A DNA stretch of 64,000 nt from Pseudomonadota bacterium (GTDB taxonomy: Bacteria; Bdellovibrionota_B; Oligoflexia; Oligoflexales; CAIYRB01), in NCBI GenBank assembly GCA_026390435.1, contig JAPLFY010000100.1, forward strand, positions 1 through 64,000, read 5' to 3'. Position 1 is the stretch's first letter. Every line of letters starts with the position of its first letter. Both the position numbers and the translations under genes were made by a program. Under the pieces are notes generated by a model. The model saw only the letters and a program-made list of their open reading frames with translations, did no database searches and was not told the origin of the DNA. Of the stretch, positions 1 to 9,227 are shown piece by piece.

Positions 1-759
1 GACACGGCGTACTTGCCTTGGTTGCTAAGTTTGGATCCCAAAGACCGTGAGCCGCAAGTTAAGCTGTGGCGCGCCGAGGCCTACCGTCTGACGACTGACC
101 GGGTGCCAAAGTTAGCAAAAATAAAAGACCTGCGAGATACATTAGCGCAGGCCCGCCACCGGCCGGCAACTAACCTGGAAGATGTCGAGATCGGGATACT
201 CGAGTCTGATTTGGCAGCGATTCTCGGCGACCGCCAAGGTAGCGTGGCCCTGCTTAAGGAGCTGTCAGCCGAGAGTAAGGCGCACTTTTTTGGCGACGTC
301 TTGCAGCGGGAGATTGCTGCACGCATGGCTATGGAGAGCGGAGCAGGCGGCATGGCCACGTTAGTGTGGCGGCGCTACCTTGCTGGGTGGCGCAAAGCCA
401 TTCCAGTTACTGCCTCTGCTACTGCGCCAACTACTCCTACAAATGCGGCCCAAACTGTCGTCAAAGAACGCGAGCCTTGGATACTCACCTATTTGAAGCT
501 ACGAAATCCAAAGGCGGCACCCGCAAGTGCCCGTGACCTGCAACAGATGCTTACTGGAGTTACTCCAGATCCGGAGTTACCGTTGACGTTTACTCGGGAG
601 TGGTACCGCTTACTTGGTGAGCGGTTGATGCAAGTGAATGCCTACGCTGATGCAGGTGTTGCCTATGACCGTGCCGCACAAGCGGCCGTGCCAGCAGCGC
701 GGCCTGCCTTTGCCGAACATGCCCGACGAGCCCGCTTTGGGGTCAGTCACCCCCGATAA
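1..759 (+). CDS. 3' part of a helical-repeat (TPR-like) protein, cut by window edge
   Basis: The reading frame is already open at base 1 and ends at the TAA at 757-759, so only the C-terminal ~252 residues are present. The sequence is rich in Ala, Leu and Arg, with alternating amphipathic helices such as a stretch with EIGILESDLAAILGD and one near the end with YADAGVAYDRAAQ. The latter resembles a TPR repeat. A Thr/Pro/Ala-rich linker sits in the middle (about residues 130-150). No catalytic motif, membrane segment or signal is visible in this part. A helical-repeat scaffold is the most I can say; the function is not recognised. The next gene is convergent. Confidence 0.6.
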   Translation, partial: DTAYLPWLLSLDPKDREPQVKLWRAEAYRLTTDRVPKLAKIKDLRDTLAQARHRPATNLEDVEIGILESDLAAILGDRQGSVALLKELSAESKAHFFGDVLQREIAARMAMESGAGGMATLVWRRYLAGWRKAIPVTASATAPTTPTNAAQTVVKEREPWILTYLKLRNPKAAPASARDLQQMLTGVTPDPELPLTFTREWYRLLGERLMQVNAYADAGVAYDRAAQAAVPAARPAFAEHARRARFGVSHPR

Positions 760-795
760 CTACCTGAAATCAAGCGATTATGGGTTTCGGCTGCA

Positions 796-2233
796 TCACG
801 ACTCCTTCTGCACCAACCCATTCTCGACATCCTGAGCTGCTTTAAGACAAAGGTCTAAAAATAGATCGACGTCTTTCGTCTCGGTATGAATACCGCCCAG
901 TGCTAAACGTAAAAACTTTTGCCCCTCAATCACTGAGGGATAGATCAAAAATTTCTGCCCGGAGTCACTCAAGTCTTCGATTCGTTTGATAAACAAATCA
1001 TTCTTGTTCAAATCATCGGAGGCAAGTCGAAAGCAGACGAGCCCTAAATCCGTCTTAACAATCTGCTTGAGTAGGCCCGATGCATCTATTTTCTTGCGAG
1101 CAGCATCGGCCTGGTCGATAGATATCCGCAGGAATTCCTGCAGACCTTGTCGGCCAAAGTAACTTAGCACCATCCAAATGCGCAGCGCTCTAAAGCGTCG
1201 TCCCAATGGGATCGACCAGTCTTTGAATTCGGGATTGTAGATCTGTTCTGCATCGGATCTGGCCATGTAGTCGCCGTCCGCCGCAAACACTCTTTTGAGT
1301 AACTGCCGATCCTTGATGAAAAGAAAGGCTGAGTCAACACCACAAAGAAACCATTTCGAGCCGTTAAAATTGAATGATGTCGCAATCTCTTGCATTAACA
1401 GAGAACGCTCGCGATATTCGGGTAGGATCAAGGCTGGGCCGGCGTAAGCTGCATCGACGTGGAGCCAAACCTTTTCTTGCTCACTGAAGCCGCGAAATGA
1501 GTTGAGGTCATCGTAGCCGCAGGTGTTAGTTGAGCCGTAATTAAGCTGCACTGCGCAGGGTTTTAGGCCATTTTTTCTGTCCTCGGCCATTGCTTGCCGC
1601 ACCTGGCTCGCAGTGATGCCGTAATTACCGTCGGCAAGTTTTTGCGCGGGAATCTTGTGTAGTCTCATGCCGGCGATGCGGACGGCTTTGGGACCGGAGA
1701 AATGACTCTGGTCTGACATGTAAACTACGAGTGAGGAAGAATCCTGCCAGTACCTTGTGGCGAAAGGAAGATTCTTTAGGCGCATGGAGTAGGTCAAGTA
1801 GCCAGTCCATGATGACGCATTCTAGTTCTGTCGCTGCTGGATTAGCGCTCCACTGCAGACCTACTGATCCTAGTGACGCAATGAGTAGTTCACTTACTAT
1901 GGCGGGTATGGAGGTGGCAGCAGGATAATAAGCAAAAAATCTCGGATGCTGCCAAAGAGTGACCGCAGGTAAGAGATTATTTTGAAAGATATTCAGCAGA
2001 GTCGCGATATCGCTCGGCTGATCGGGTGCATGCTCGGCAAATTTTGCAGCAACCGTGCCAGGCTCTATGTGCGGCTTGACGGGAGTATTTTCTATTTGGC
2101 TAAGGTGTGTCTCCAGTACGTCCACTGCGCCGAGTACAGCCGCACGTAGGCTCTGTGGATCGAGATGAAAATTTGCCCGAACATCTGGATGATTATCTGG
2201 GTGGATATTTGAAGTTCCTGAGGATTGGTTCAT
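796..2233 (-). pseudogene. Disrupted PLP-dependent (aromatic-L-amino-acid type) decarboxylase
   Basis: Two minus-strand frames together make a group II PLP decarboxylase. The N-terminal half (2233 to about 1760) has the family's WQHPRFFAYYPA and WLLDLLHAP stretches. The C-terminal half (about 1790 to 796) has LVVYMSDQSHFSGPKAV, the HVDAAYAG Asp motif and the SKWFL Lys that would carry PLP. The frames overlap out of register around 1625-1797. The glycine-rich substrate/PLP segment that normally lies between LLHAP and the SDQ(A/S)H motif is missing, so an internal deletion, not only a point frameshift, broke the gene. The rest of both halves is intact with no further stops, which suggests recent decay. 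In related enzymes the PLP lysine follows His; here it follows Ser. A short shared-frame product is unlikely to be active. Confidence 0.85.
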
Positions 2234-2460
2234 AAGTTCGGGCCACTCTTAAGGTGCGGTGATGTAAGTCACTTGGGACAGGATGACAAATGCTTGGCGA
2301 TACCCACAATAGCAGGGAGCAACAGACTTTGGATCTTCTGCAAAAAAGTTTAAGCCATGAACTTAACTCCCCTCCTTGATAAGTCTCTGTATTCGCTGCC
2401 GCGCAGAGGAGCTTTTGTAAGTAATTATAACTACGGGATTCTTGACTGCCCGGCAGGGAT

Positions 2461-3456
2461 CTAAGAATCTCGCCTCGAATTTACAAACTCCAATCTCTGC
2501 CTATACCACTCGTTCCCCAATGCTCCCGCGGCAGCAAAGTTGTTATGCAGTCTGCACTTCAGTTGCAAGTTGCTCGCGGAATGTTCGCCGCCACGGCAAT
2601 ACAGATTGATATGATCTAACTCGATCATCATCTTTTCTTGGCAGCGAGATCCATCCGGATGCATGTGCGCACACTGCCCCTGATCTCGTAGCCAAACCTG
2701 ATGCCGCACGGCAGCAGGTATATACCTACCTGCAATGTTTTGTTGCTGCCGCGCGGCAGCGATAGTGGGGCCGTCGTGTGGGGACGCCACTGCGGCATTA
2801 TTATTCTCGAAAGTGTTCTCAACATTGTTGTTTCGGCCTCCCAGATCATCATCAAGATTTCGCTGCCGCGCGGCCGCGCGCTCGGCCTTGCGCATGAGAT
2901 CTCGTTTGGTGAGCAGGTCGCCCACGGCTTTCATAAAGATTTCCGCATCGGTTGGTGCGGAGCCAGCAGCAGCTAAAACTTCACGCGCCCTCTCGAGCAA
3001 GGCGAATTGTGATTTAGTCAGCGTAAGCTTTAACTCACAGATCTCTTCCTCAGGCAGCAGCTCACCATCCGGAGTGACGCGAGACATAAAAAGCTTAGCC
3101 TCTCTGAGGCTCTTTCCCTTGATATTTGCCAGCACGAGCTTGCGATTTGCACGCGTGATCTTGGCCGAGATCAGCGCCAAATGAGACAGCGAGATCTCGC
3201 CTGCTTCGAGCAAAGGCTTTGCTTCTGGTATGAACCTAAGGGTGCGAGCTGCTGCCGATCTCTTGAGGTACTGATCTTTGGTTAAAGCTATATGCCGGGC
3301 AAATTGCTCGACCGACATACCGCAGCTAGGAGCAGCGCGGCGAAGCTCAAGGTCACCGATGACTCGCAATGACCGCATTGTCAGGGATTTTTCTTCCCGG
3401 TGAATTTTTTGAGCTTCGGCGATTAATTGAAGTAACTGCTCGCGGAAAGTCATCAT
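2461..3456 (-). CDS. HNH endonuclease-domain protein (Bdellovibrio-type)
   Basis: About 331 residues. The N-terminal two thirds are helical and charged, with no recognised catalytic motif. An Asn-rich low-complexity linker (about residues 205-235) precedes a C-terminal HNH domain: YIPAAVRHQVWLRDQGQC, then IELDHINLYCRGG, then SNLQLKCRLHN. The DH pair and final HN are the metal/catalytic residues of the HNH fold, and the Cys pairs look like a zinc knuckle. Similar long HNH proteins are common in predatory Bdellovibrionota, which supports the taxonomic guess. I start at 3456 (ATGATG) because GGAG lies 7 bases upstream; an earlier in-frame start at 3504 has no such signal. Target and role are unknown; it could be a DNase or a domesticated homing-type nuclease. 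Confidence 0.8.
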   Translation of the reverse strand: MMTFREQLLQLIAEAQKIHREEKSLTMRSLRVIGDLELRRAAPSCGMSVEQFARHIALTKDQYLKRSAAARTLRFIPEAKPLLEAGEISLSHLALISAKITRANRKLVLANIKGKSLREAKLFMSRVTPDGELLPEEEICELKLTLTKSQFALLERAREVLAAAGSAPTDAEIFMKAVGDLLTKRDLMRKAERAAARQRNLDDDLGGRNNNVENTFENNNAAVASPHDGPTIAAARQQQNIAGRYIPAAVRHQVWLRDQGQCAHMHPDGSRCQEKMMIELDHINLYCRGGEHSASNLQLKCRLHNNFAAAGALGNEWYRQRLEFVNSRRDS

Positions 3457-3999
3457 AGGGCGGCTCCAACGCAAACATAAATTGCGGTTACACGACACTG
3501 ACAACAGTTATTTACCACGAGTTTTTAAGCGTGAATCGCGGCCGCCCTTGTCGATGCAAAATAAATAACCGCTCAGATCGCCAAAGGTCAAAACTACTAC
3601 GTTAAATTTTCGGCGGGATAGAAAAATTGGTCGACTATGGTTTTAGCGCAATAAATGCTCAGTTTGAGGCCCGTTAAAATGCGTCAAGCAAAATGAACAG
3701 TAACTTGCAGATGTCCGCAAAAGACCTGACGAGAGTGATTATGTCTAATCTCATGCCGCGCCGCAGCAAAGGTTGGCATGGTGAGTGTGGTGCCTAGGGT
3801 GAGGTCGAGGACTTAAACTTATTTGCAGAAGAAGGCAGAACAAAGGCTGCGGCACAAAGCAACGGCTCTCTCACCCCCAAAACCGGCCCTAACCACCTAA
3901 AACACCAAGCATAAAAAACAACTAAAGCTATTGTCTAAATAAGCCGAATGGTCCGATGAACAAGAAACGGACACCTTTCGTTTTGTCACTAGGCAAGCT
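3457..3999. other. Intergenic stretch upstream of the DGR target gene
   Basis: About 540 bases without a supportable gene. It separates the divergently transcribed HNH gene and the DGR target gene, so it must hold both promoters. I see no strong -35/-10 pair, no convincing RNA fold and no repeat. The part next to the target gene (about 3885-3960) is A-rich. The ribosome-binding site for the ATG at 4000 is weak (AGG at 3992-3994). Confidence 0.4.
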
Positions 4000-6900
4000 A
4001 TGGCCCTCAAGGAAACAAAAACTTGGACAACTCGAACGCTTAACGCGCTCAGGGCGACTCTTTTTTGGTGCGGAGTTGGCTTAGTGGGCAGTAGCGCGGC
4101 AGCGACTGTATCGTTAGCTGCTGCATTCCCGATGAATTACAGCGGACGATTAACCGAGTCCACCGGCGCTCCCGTCGACGGACCAGTTGACATCACGGTG
4201 AAGTTTTGGAACGCCGCGACCACCGGCAACACACTCACGGCGCCGATCGACTTTACAGCAGTCAGTCTAAACAGCGGCTTATTTACACTGCCCCTAGAAA
4301 TCAGCTCTGACCAAGTGCAGCAAATCTTTGGCGACGGTAGCGCACCTGTTTACATAGAAATCACCGCAGCGGGAAAAACTTATCCTCGCCAGCAGTATAG
4401 TTTCGTGCCACTGGCTTTGAGAATTCCGGTCGACACTAAAACGCTGACATTTGATGGCAACGGCAATCTTGGTCTGTCCGTGAGTGGCCTACCAGCAGCC
4501 AACCAGTTTTTAACCAAAGACGGCGGCGGTAAACTGGTGTGGGGGACTCCTGCTGCGACGACGCTGCAAGGGCAGAGCTTAGCTTCCGGCGCGCCCAGTT
4601 CTGGCCAGGTGCTGACCTACAACGGCAGTCAATGGGCGGCGCAAAGCCTGACCACACCATCGGGCGGAAGTATTGTCAGCCTTACAACCGACGTTACGGG
4701 CACACTACCCTTAGGTAGCGGCGGGACTGGCAATACAAATTTTACAGCCAATGCAGTGGTGCTTGGTAACGGTGCTGGTAATTTACTCAATACCAATGTT
4801 GGTAGCACGTACCAGGTCTTAGGTATTCGCAGTGGTAGCAATGTGCCGACCTTCGGAGCTCTCGATTTATCTCAGTCTGCTGCAGTGACCAATTTATTAA
4901 GTAGGGCCAACGGCGGTACCGGGATTAATTCCTCTGCAACGTACCCAAGCACAGGCGTGATCGTCACCGAAGATGCAAGCGAAACTCTCAGCAACAAAAC
5001 TCTAAGTGGTGCCACCATCAACGGCGCTTCCAGTATCGGCGGCTTAACTACGATTAATACCTCTGGCAGTCTTACTTCCGGTACTGCGACCATCGCAGGC
5101 AACGTCACGATTCAAGGCAGTGGCACGGCAGCGCGTAAGCTAGTCCTCAATGACGGCGGCAACAGCAAATTCTTGGCTCTGCAAGCTCCTGATACGGTAT
5201 CAGCGTCAACAACCTGGATCCTACCCGCTGCGGACGGAGCATCCGGCCAGGTGTTATCTACGAACGGGTCGGGCACTCTAAACTGGGCATCGGGAGTAGC
5301 ACCAATTGGCGTTGCAAGTGGTGATCTTAGTGGTAACTTCCCAAGTCCCACAGTTGCGACGGTCGGAGCATCGACTGCGGCGAATATTCATACGGCTGAA
5401 CTTGCTACCAATGCTGCGACTGACGCGAACACTGCATCCAAAATTGTAAAACGCGATGCTTCGGGCAACTTCAGCGCCGGAACGATCAGCGCTAATTTAA
5501 CTGGTAACGTGACCGGTAATGTGACTGGCAACCTCAGCGGCAATGCGGCCACAGCAACCTCGGCGACGTCATTTACTGGCTCCCTTGCCGGCGACGTCAC
5601 TGGGACTCAAAGCGCAAGCATAGTCTCTAATGTCGGCGGCGTCACCGCGGCCAACGTTGCGGCCGGCGCCAACTTAGCCAACGGGGCCGTGAGCACCAAC
5701 ACGACATCGAAATTAGTGGCTCGCGACGCCTCCGGCAACTTTAGCGCTGGAACGATCACCGCTAATCTAGCCGGAAACGTGACGGGTAATGTGACAGGCA
5801 ATGTCTCGGGAACGGCGAGTAACGTCACCGGCACAGTCGCCGTGGCCAACGGCGGTACTGGGTCCACGACGTTTAACCTTAACGGCGTGATTCTGGGCAA
5901 TGCTGCCGGCAACTTAGTATCAACGGCAAGCCCGAATGCAGACCAAGTGTTAAGGGTGCCGAGTGCTGGCGGGCAGCCGTCTTTCGGTGCTATTGACCTA
6001 ACAAAACCAGCCTCCGTCGCCGGCATCTTGCCTAAAGCAAACGGCGGTACTGGAGTTAACTCCTCAGCAACGTATCCAAGCTCAGGTGTGATCGTCACCG
6101 AAGACGCCAGCGAAACTCTTAGCAACAAAACTCTGAGTAGTGCCACCATCAACGGTGCGTCCATTATCGGTGGATCCACGACCATTAACACAACGAGCAG
6201 CCTTAACTCTGGTGCCGCAACCATCGCGGGCAACGTCACCATTCAAGGCAGTGGCACGGCGGCACGCAAACTTTTACTCAACGACGGTAGCAACAGCAAA
6301 TTCTTGGCTCTGCAAGCTCCTGACACAGTATCAACGTCAACGACCTGGATCTTACCACCGGCAGACGGGTCCGCCGGCCAGGTGCTCGCTACCAACGGCT
6401 CGGGCACATTGAGCTGGGCATCGGGATTAGCACCAACTGGAACTGCGAGTGGGGATCTCAGTGGTAACTTCCCAAACCCGACAGTTGCGACGGTCGGAGC
6501 ATCAACCGCGGCGAATATTCATACGGCTGAACTTGCTGCCAATGCTGCGACTGACGCGAATACTGCATCCAAAATTGTAAAACGCGATGCTTCGGGCAAC
6601 TTCAGTGCGGGGACCATCACCGCTAATTTAACTGGGAACGTGACCGGTAATGTGACCGGTAACCTCAGCGGCAACGCGGCCACAGCAATCTCGGCGACGT
6701 CGTTTACCGGACCTCTCGCTGGCGACGTCACCGGGACTCAAAGCGCAAGCGTAGTCTCTAATGTCGGCGGCGTCACAGCGAGCAACATCGCGACCGGCGC
6801 AACATTAGCCAATGGCGCCGTGAGTACTAACACCGCTTCGGCACTAGTGGCCCGCGACACCTTAGGCAACTTTAGTGCCGGCACAATCACAGCAAATTTA

Positions 6901-8946
6901 ACTGGTACCGCGTCTAATGCGACCACGGCCGTATCTTTCACCGGATCTCTTGCCGGTGATGTCAGCGGCTCCCAAGGCGCAACTGTGGTGAGCAGCGTCG
7001 GTGGATCGTCGGCAGCAAGTGTGCATGCTGCAGACATCGCAGTTACCACGGCAAGCCCATCAAACGGTGGACTTACGATCATAAAACGCGACAGCAACGG
7101 CGGCTTTAGCAGCGGTCAAATTAGTGCGGCGACTCCCAACGCCGCGAGTCAAGGAGTTGTCGTTATAGGTGCCGCGAGTCAGACGGCCAATTTACAAGAG
7201 TGGCAGAACAGCAGCGGCACCGCACTCTCGGCGATTGATGCTGGCGGTAATTTAAAACTAAAAGACAACGACGGCACCGACAACTACCTCGCGCTGCGCG
7301 CAAATCCAACGATGGCGGCGAATCTCACGTACACGCTACCAGGTAGTGTGACCTCTGGCGCGTACCTAACTACTGATGCCTCAGGCAACTTGTCGTGGGG
7401 CAGCCCTAACAGCTTCAGCGGCTCGCTCGCTGGCGATGTCACCGGCACACAAGGAGCCACCGTTGTTGCGACGGTTGGCGGCGTTACGGCGGCCAACGTT
7501 GCGGCGGGCGCAGCCTTAGCCAACGGTGCCGTGAGCACCAACACGGCATCGAAATTAGTGGCTCGCGACGCCTCCGGCAATTTCAGCGCCGGCACGATCA
7601 CGGCTAATTTAACTGGGAACGTAACGGGTAGCGTGACGGGCAACGTCACTGGAACTGCAGCTAACGTCACCGGCACCGTCGCCGTGGCCAACGGCGGTAC
7701 TGGCGTCACCACTAGCACTGGGACTGGTAGCGTCGTGCTCTCAAATAGTCCAACTTTGGTCGCACCAGCCCTCGGTACACCGGCCAGTGGCGTGGCCACC
7801 AACCTAACAGGTCTGCCCTTAACTACCGGCATCACCGGCACACTCGGCGTAGCTAATGGCGGTACGGGGACGACTGCGACCCCTACTAACGGTCAGCTCC
7901 ATATCGGCAATGGGTCAAGCCTTAGCTTAGCCACTCTTACATCCGGAACCAACGGCGGCGTGACCGTCACCAACGGCAGCGGTGCCATCACTCTGGATAC
8001 GCCGCAGGACCTACGCACCACGGGCTCGCCGACCTTCGTCACGATCAAAGCGACCACCGCTATTCAATTTCCAGACGGTACAACCCAGACCACCGCCGCG
8101 GTAAGCTCGTCCTGTCGCACAGGCTATACGATGGTGCCCGCCGATCCGAACAGCGTTTTCAGCTTCAAGCCGTTCTGTGTCATGAAGTATGCGGCCTCGC
8201 AAGACCCCACCACCAAGACCGCCACCGCCGTGGCCGCCAACGTCCCCTGGGCTAGCCTTACCTGGTATGAGGCCAAAGATCAGTGTCAACGTGTCGGTGC
8301 CCATCTCGTGACCGAGGGCGAATGGATGACCATTGCTCGCAATATTGAGGCGACGGCGATCAATGATATCGACTCCGCGACGGGGTTACAGCTAGCGACT
8401 GGGCACAGCGACAACGGCCCAGCAAACTCGCTCGCTGCCGCCGCCGATCCTTCGCTAGCCAGCTGCACGCTTACCGTTCCACTCTCTGATGCCACCAACA
8501 GTTCCTGTGCGCTCCGCACAGAAGCCGGTCCGTACTCTGGCACCGGCCAGTCGTGGGCTACGGCCTACGCAGCGGGCGCTGCGAACAAATCGCAGATGCG
8601 CACCTTTGTCCTAAGTAACGGCAACATCGTCTGGGACATGGCTGGCAACGTATGGCAATGGACGGATATGCAATGCGGCACCACTGCCTGGCCAAACAGC
8701 GCGGCATGGTGGGACTGGAACAATGCGTCGCTCACCTCTGCCAAACTGTTTGCTGGCCCAATTGGTTCAGAGATCGGAACAGGAGGCGCAGGTCGGTATT
8801 ATGGGTGCACCGCGATTGGCAATGCCATGCTGCGCGGCGGTAACTGGTACGATGGTGCGTACGACGGAGTGTTCGCTGCCAATCTGAGCGGTGCGCCGTC
8901 GTACGTGAGCGCGAGCATTGGGTTCCGTTGCGCCTACGCCCCGTAG
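4000..8946 (+). CDS. DGR target: large exported repeat protein with C-terminal FGE/C-type-lectin-like variable domain
   Basis: 1648 residues. Residues about 1-43 look like an export signal (basic start, hydrophobic core, Ala-rich end). Residues about 45-150 form a compact domain beginning MNYSGRLTESTGAPVDG. Residues about 170-1360 are low-complexity Gly/Thr/Asn/Ala repeats of the tail-fibre/surface-adhesin kind (VANGGTG, GNFSAGTI, LAGDVTGTQ), including a duplicated 377-residue block. Residues about 1370-1648 are a cysteine-containing domain with the features of the formylglycine-generating-enzyme-like C-type lectin fold used by DGR targets: LVTEGEWMTIARN, WDMAGNVWQWTD, MLRGGNW and a closing IGFRC. 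VR occupies residues 1609-1645. The natural role is presumably a surface or secreted binder with a tunable tip; the ligand is unknown. The start at 4000 is the earliest in-frame one, with a weak ribosome-binding site. Confidence 0.92.
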   Translation: MALKETKTWTTRTLNALRATLFWCGVGLVGSSAAATVSLAAAFPMNYSGRLTESTGAPVDGPVDITVKFWNAATTGNTLTAPIDFTAVSLNSGLFTLPLEISSDQVQQIFGDGSAPVYIEITAAGKTYPRQQYSFVPLALRIPVDTKTLTFDGNGNLGLSVSGLPAANQFLTKDGGGKLVWGTPAATTLQGQSLASGAPSSGQVLTYNGSQWAAQSLTTPSGGSIVSLTTDVTGTLPLGSGGTGNTNFTANAVVLGNGAGNLLNTNVGSTYQVLGIRSGSNVPTFGALDLSQSAAVTNLLSRANGGTGINSSATYPSTGVIVTEDASETLSNKTLSGATINGASSIGGLTTINTSGSLTSGTATIAGNVTIQGSGTAARKLVLNDGGNSKFLALQAPDTVSASTTWILPAADGASGQVLSTNGSGTLNWASGVAPIGVASGDLSGNFPSPTVATVGASTAANIHTAELATNAATDANTASKIVKRDASGNFSAGTISANLTGNVTGNVTGNLSGNAATATSATSFTGSLAGDVTGTQSASIVSNVGGVTAANVAAGANLANGAVSTNTTSKLVARDASGNFSAGTITANLAGNVTGNVTGNVSGTASNVTGTVAVANGGTGSTTFNLNGVILGNAAGNLVSTASPNADQVLRVPSAGGQPSFGAIDLTKPASVAGILPKANGGTGVNSSATYPSSGVIVTEDASETLSNKTLSSATINGASIIGGSTTINTTSSLNSGAATIAGNVTIQGSGTAARKLLLNDGSNSKFLALQAPDTVSTSTTWILPPADGSAGQVLATNGSGTLSWASGLAPTGTASGDLSGNFPNPTVATVGASTAANIHTAELAANAATDANTASKIVKRDASGNFSAGTITANLTGNVTGNVTGNLSGNAATAISATSFTGPLAGDVTGTQSASVVSNVGGVTASNIATGATLANGAVSTNTASALVARDTLGNFSAGTITANLTGTASNATTAVSFTGSLAGDVSGSQGATVVSSVGGSSAASVHAADIAVTTASPSNGGLTIIKRDSNGGFSSGQISAATPNAASQGVVVIGAASQTANLQEWQNSSGTALSAIDAGGNLKLKDNDGTDNYLALRANPTMAANLTYTLPGSVTSGAYLTTDASGNLSWGSPNSFSGSLAGDVTGTQGATVVATVGGVTAANVAAGAALANGAVSTNTASKLVARDASGNFSAGTITANLTGNVTGSVTGNVTGTAANVTGTVAVANGGTGVTTSTGTGSVVLSNSPTLVAPALGTPASGVATNLTGLPLTTGITGTLGVANGGTGTTATPTNGQLHIGNGSSLSLATLTSGTNGGVTVTNGSGAITLDTPQDLRTTGSPTFVTIKATTAIQFPDGTTQTTAAVSSSCRTGYTMVPADPNSVFSFKPFCVMKYAASQDPTTKTATAVAANVPWASLTWYEAKDQCQRVGAHLVTEGEWMTIARNIEATAINDIDSATGLQLATGHSDNGPANSLAAAADPSLASCTLTVPLSDATNSSCALRTEAGPYSGTGQSWATAYAAGAANKSQMRTFVLSNGNIVWDMAGNVWQWTDMQCGTTAWPNSAAWWDWNNASLTSAKLFAGPIGSEIGTGGAGRYYGCTAIGNAMLRGGNWYDGAYDGVFAANLSGAPSYVSASIGFRCAYAP
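4716..6906 (+). repeat. Two direct copies of a ~1.06-kb block at 1131-bp spacing inside the DGR target gene
   Basis: The stretch about 4716-5775 recurs at about 5847-6906 with a constant offset of 1131 bases (377 codons). Examples are the AACGTCAC motif at 5101 and 6232, and GCGAATATTC at 5380 and 6511. A shorter third relative (about 7411-7710) matches the end of the first copy. Third-position changes are spread through the copies, so the duplication is not brand new, but long identical runs remain. The repeats keep the reading frame and lengthen the stalk between the export signal and the variable tip. Confidence 0.85.
8824..8935 (+). repeat. DGR variable repeat (VR)
   Basis: 112 bases, codons 1609-1645 of the target protein. 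It is colinear with TR at 11447-11558 without gaps. The 10 differences, all at TR adenines, give nine changed residues relative to TR translation: N to Y three times, N to S three times, N to D, N to G and T to A. The first 24 bases and last 20 bases are identical to TR. The 3' invariant stretch (ending TTCCGTTGCGCCT) is where the initiation-of-mutagenic-homology function would be expected. Beyond 8935 similarity to the TR flank stops. Confidence 0.96.
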
Positions 8947-8950
8947 GGGC
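8938..8950 (+). promoter_or_regulatory. Small inverted repeat just after VR, overlapping the stop codon
   Basis: GCCCC-GTA-GGGGC: a perfect 5-bp stem with a 3-base loop, starting 2 bases after VR ends and including the TAG stop (8944-8946). In the Bordetella phage DGR a hairpin/cruciform a few bases downstream of VR promotes target recognition. The position fits, but the stem is shorter than the 7-10 bp reported there, so the assignment is tentative. Confidence 0.5.
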
Positions 8951-9060
8951 TGCTCTAGTCATTGGATCCTTGGTTATTGGTCATGAGTGCCTATGCTGAG
9001 GCTGATTCGGGGCAGATGGCTGATAAGCAGCGTCCTTTATTTGGGAGTGTGACGGAAATA

Positions 9061-9120
9061 AGTTCCGAAATTTCCGGAAATTTCTGGAAACCTTCGGAAG
9101 CTTCCGGAAACTTCCAGAAA
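9061..9120. repeat. Array 1: six tandem 10-bp palindromic units (consensus TTTCCGGAAA)
   Basis: Six consecutive 10-base units: AGTTCCGAAA, TTTCCGGAAA, TTTCTGGAAA, CCTTCGGAAG, CTTCCGGAAA, CTTCCAGAAA. Each is near-palindromic and the period is almost one helical turn, so all sites face the same side of DNA. It is preceded by TGGGAGTG..TGACGG, which also precedes array 2. It lies between VR and the HTH accessory gene, a natural place for an operator array or a DNA element used in retrohoming. Coding is unlikely. Confidence 0.85.
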
Positions 9121-9150
9121 TACCCAGCCGTCTGGGAGTGATTGACGGTC

Positions 9151-9184
9151 CAAATTTCGGAAATTTCCGGAAATTTCCGGAAAT
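9151..9184. repeat. Array 2: about three more units of the same 10-bp palindrome
   Basis: Units read CAAATTTCGG, AAATTTCCGG, AAATTTCCGG, AAAT, the same TTTCCGGAAA repeat with 10-base period. The lead-in TGGGAGTGATTGACGG (9133-9148) echoes the lead-in of array 1 (9043-9055), so the whole module, lead-in plus palindromes, appears duplicated about 90 bases apart. Confidence 0.8.
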
Positions 9185-9227
9185 CAGGCCTCTAGTGCAG
9201 AAATTAGCTGGTTATTGCCGAATTCCC

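Noticed and set aside
5607-7841. Long antisense open frames inside the DGR target gene (for example 5607-6242 and 7284-7841, minus strand)
   Set aside because: They mirror the repetitive, codon-biased sense gene, repeat with the same 1131-base offset and have no start signals.
4000-8946. Prophage tail-fibre gene
   Set aside because: The stalk repeats resemble tail fibres, but there is an export signal and no other phage gene in 64 kb.
9061-9184. CRISPR array
   Set aside because: Units are 10 bp and directly adjacent, with no spacers and no cas genes.
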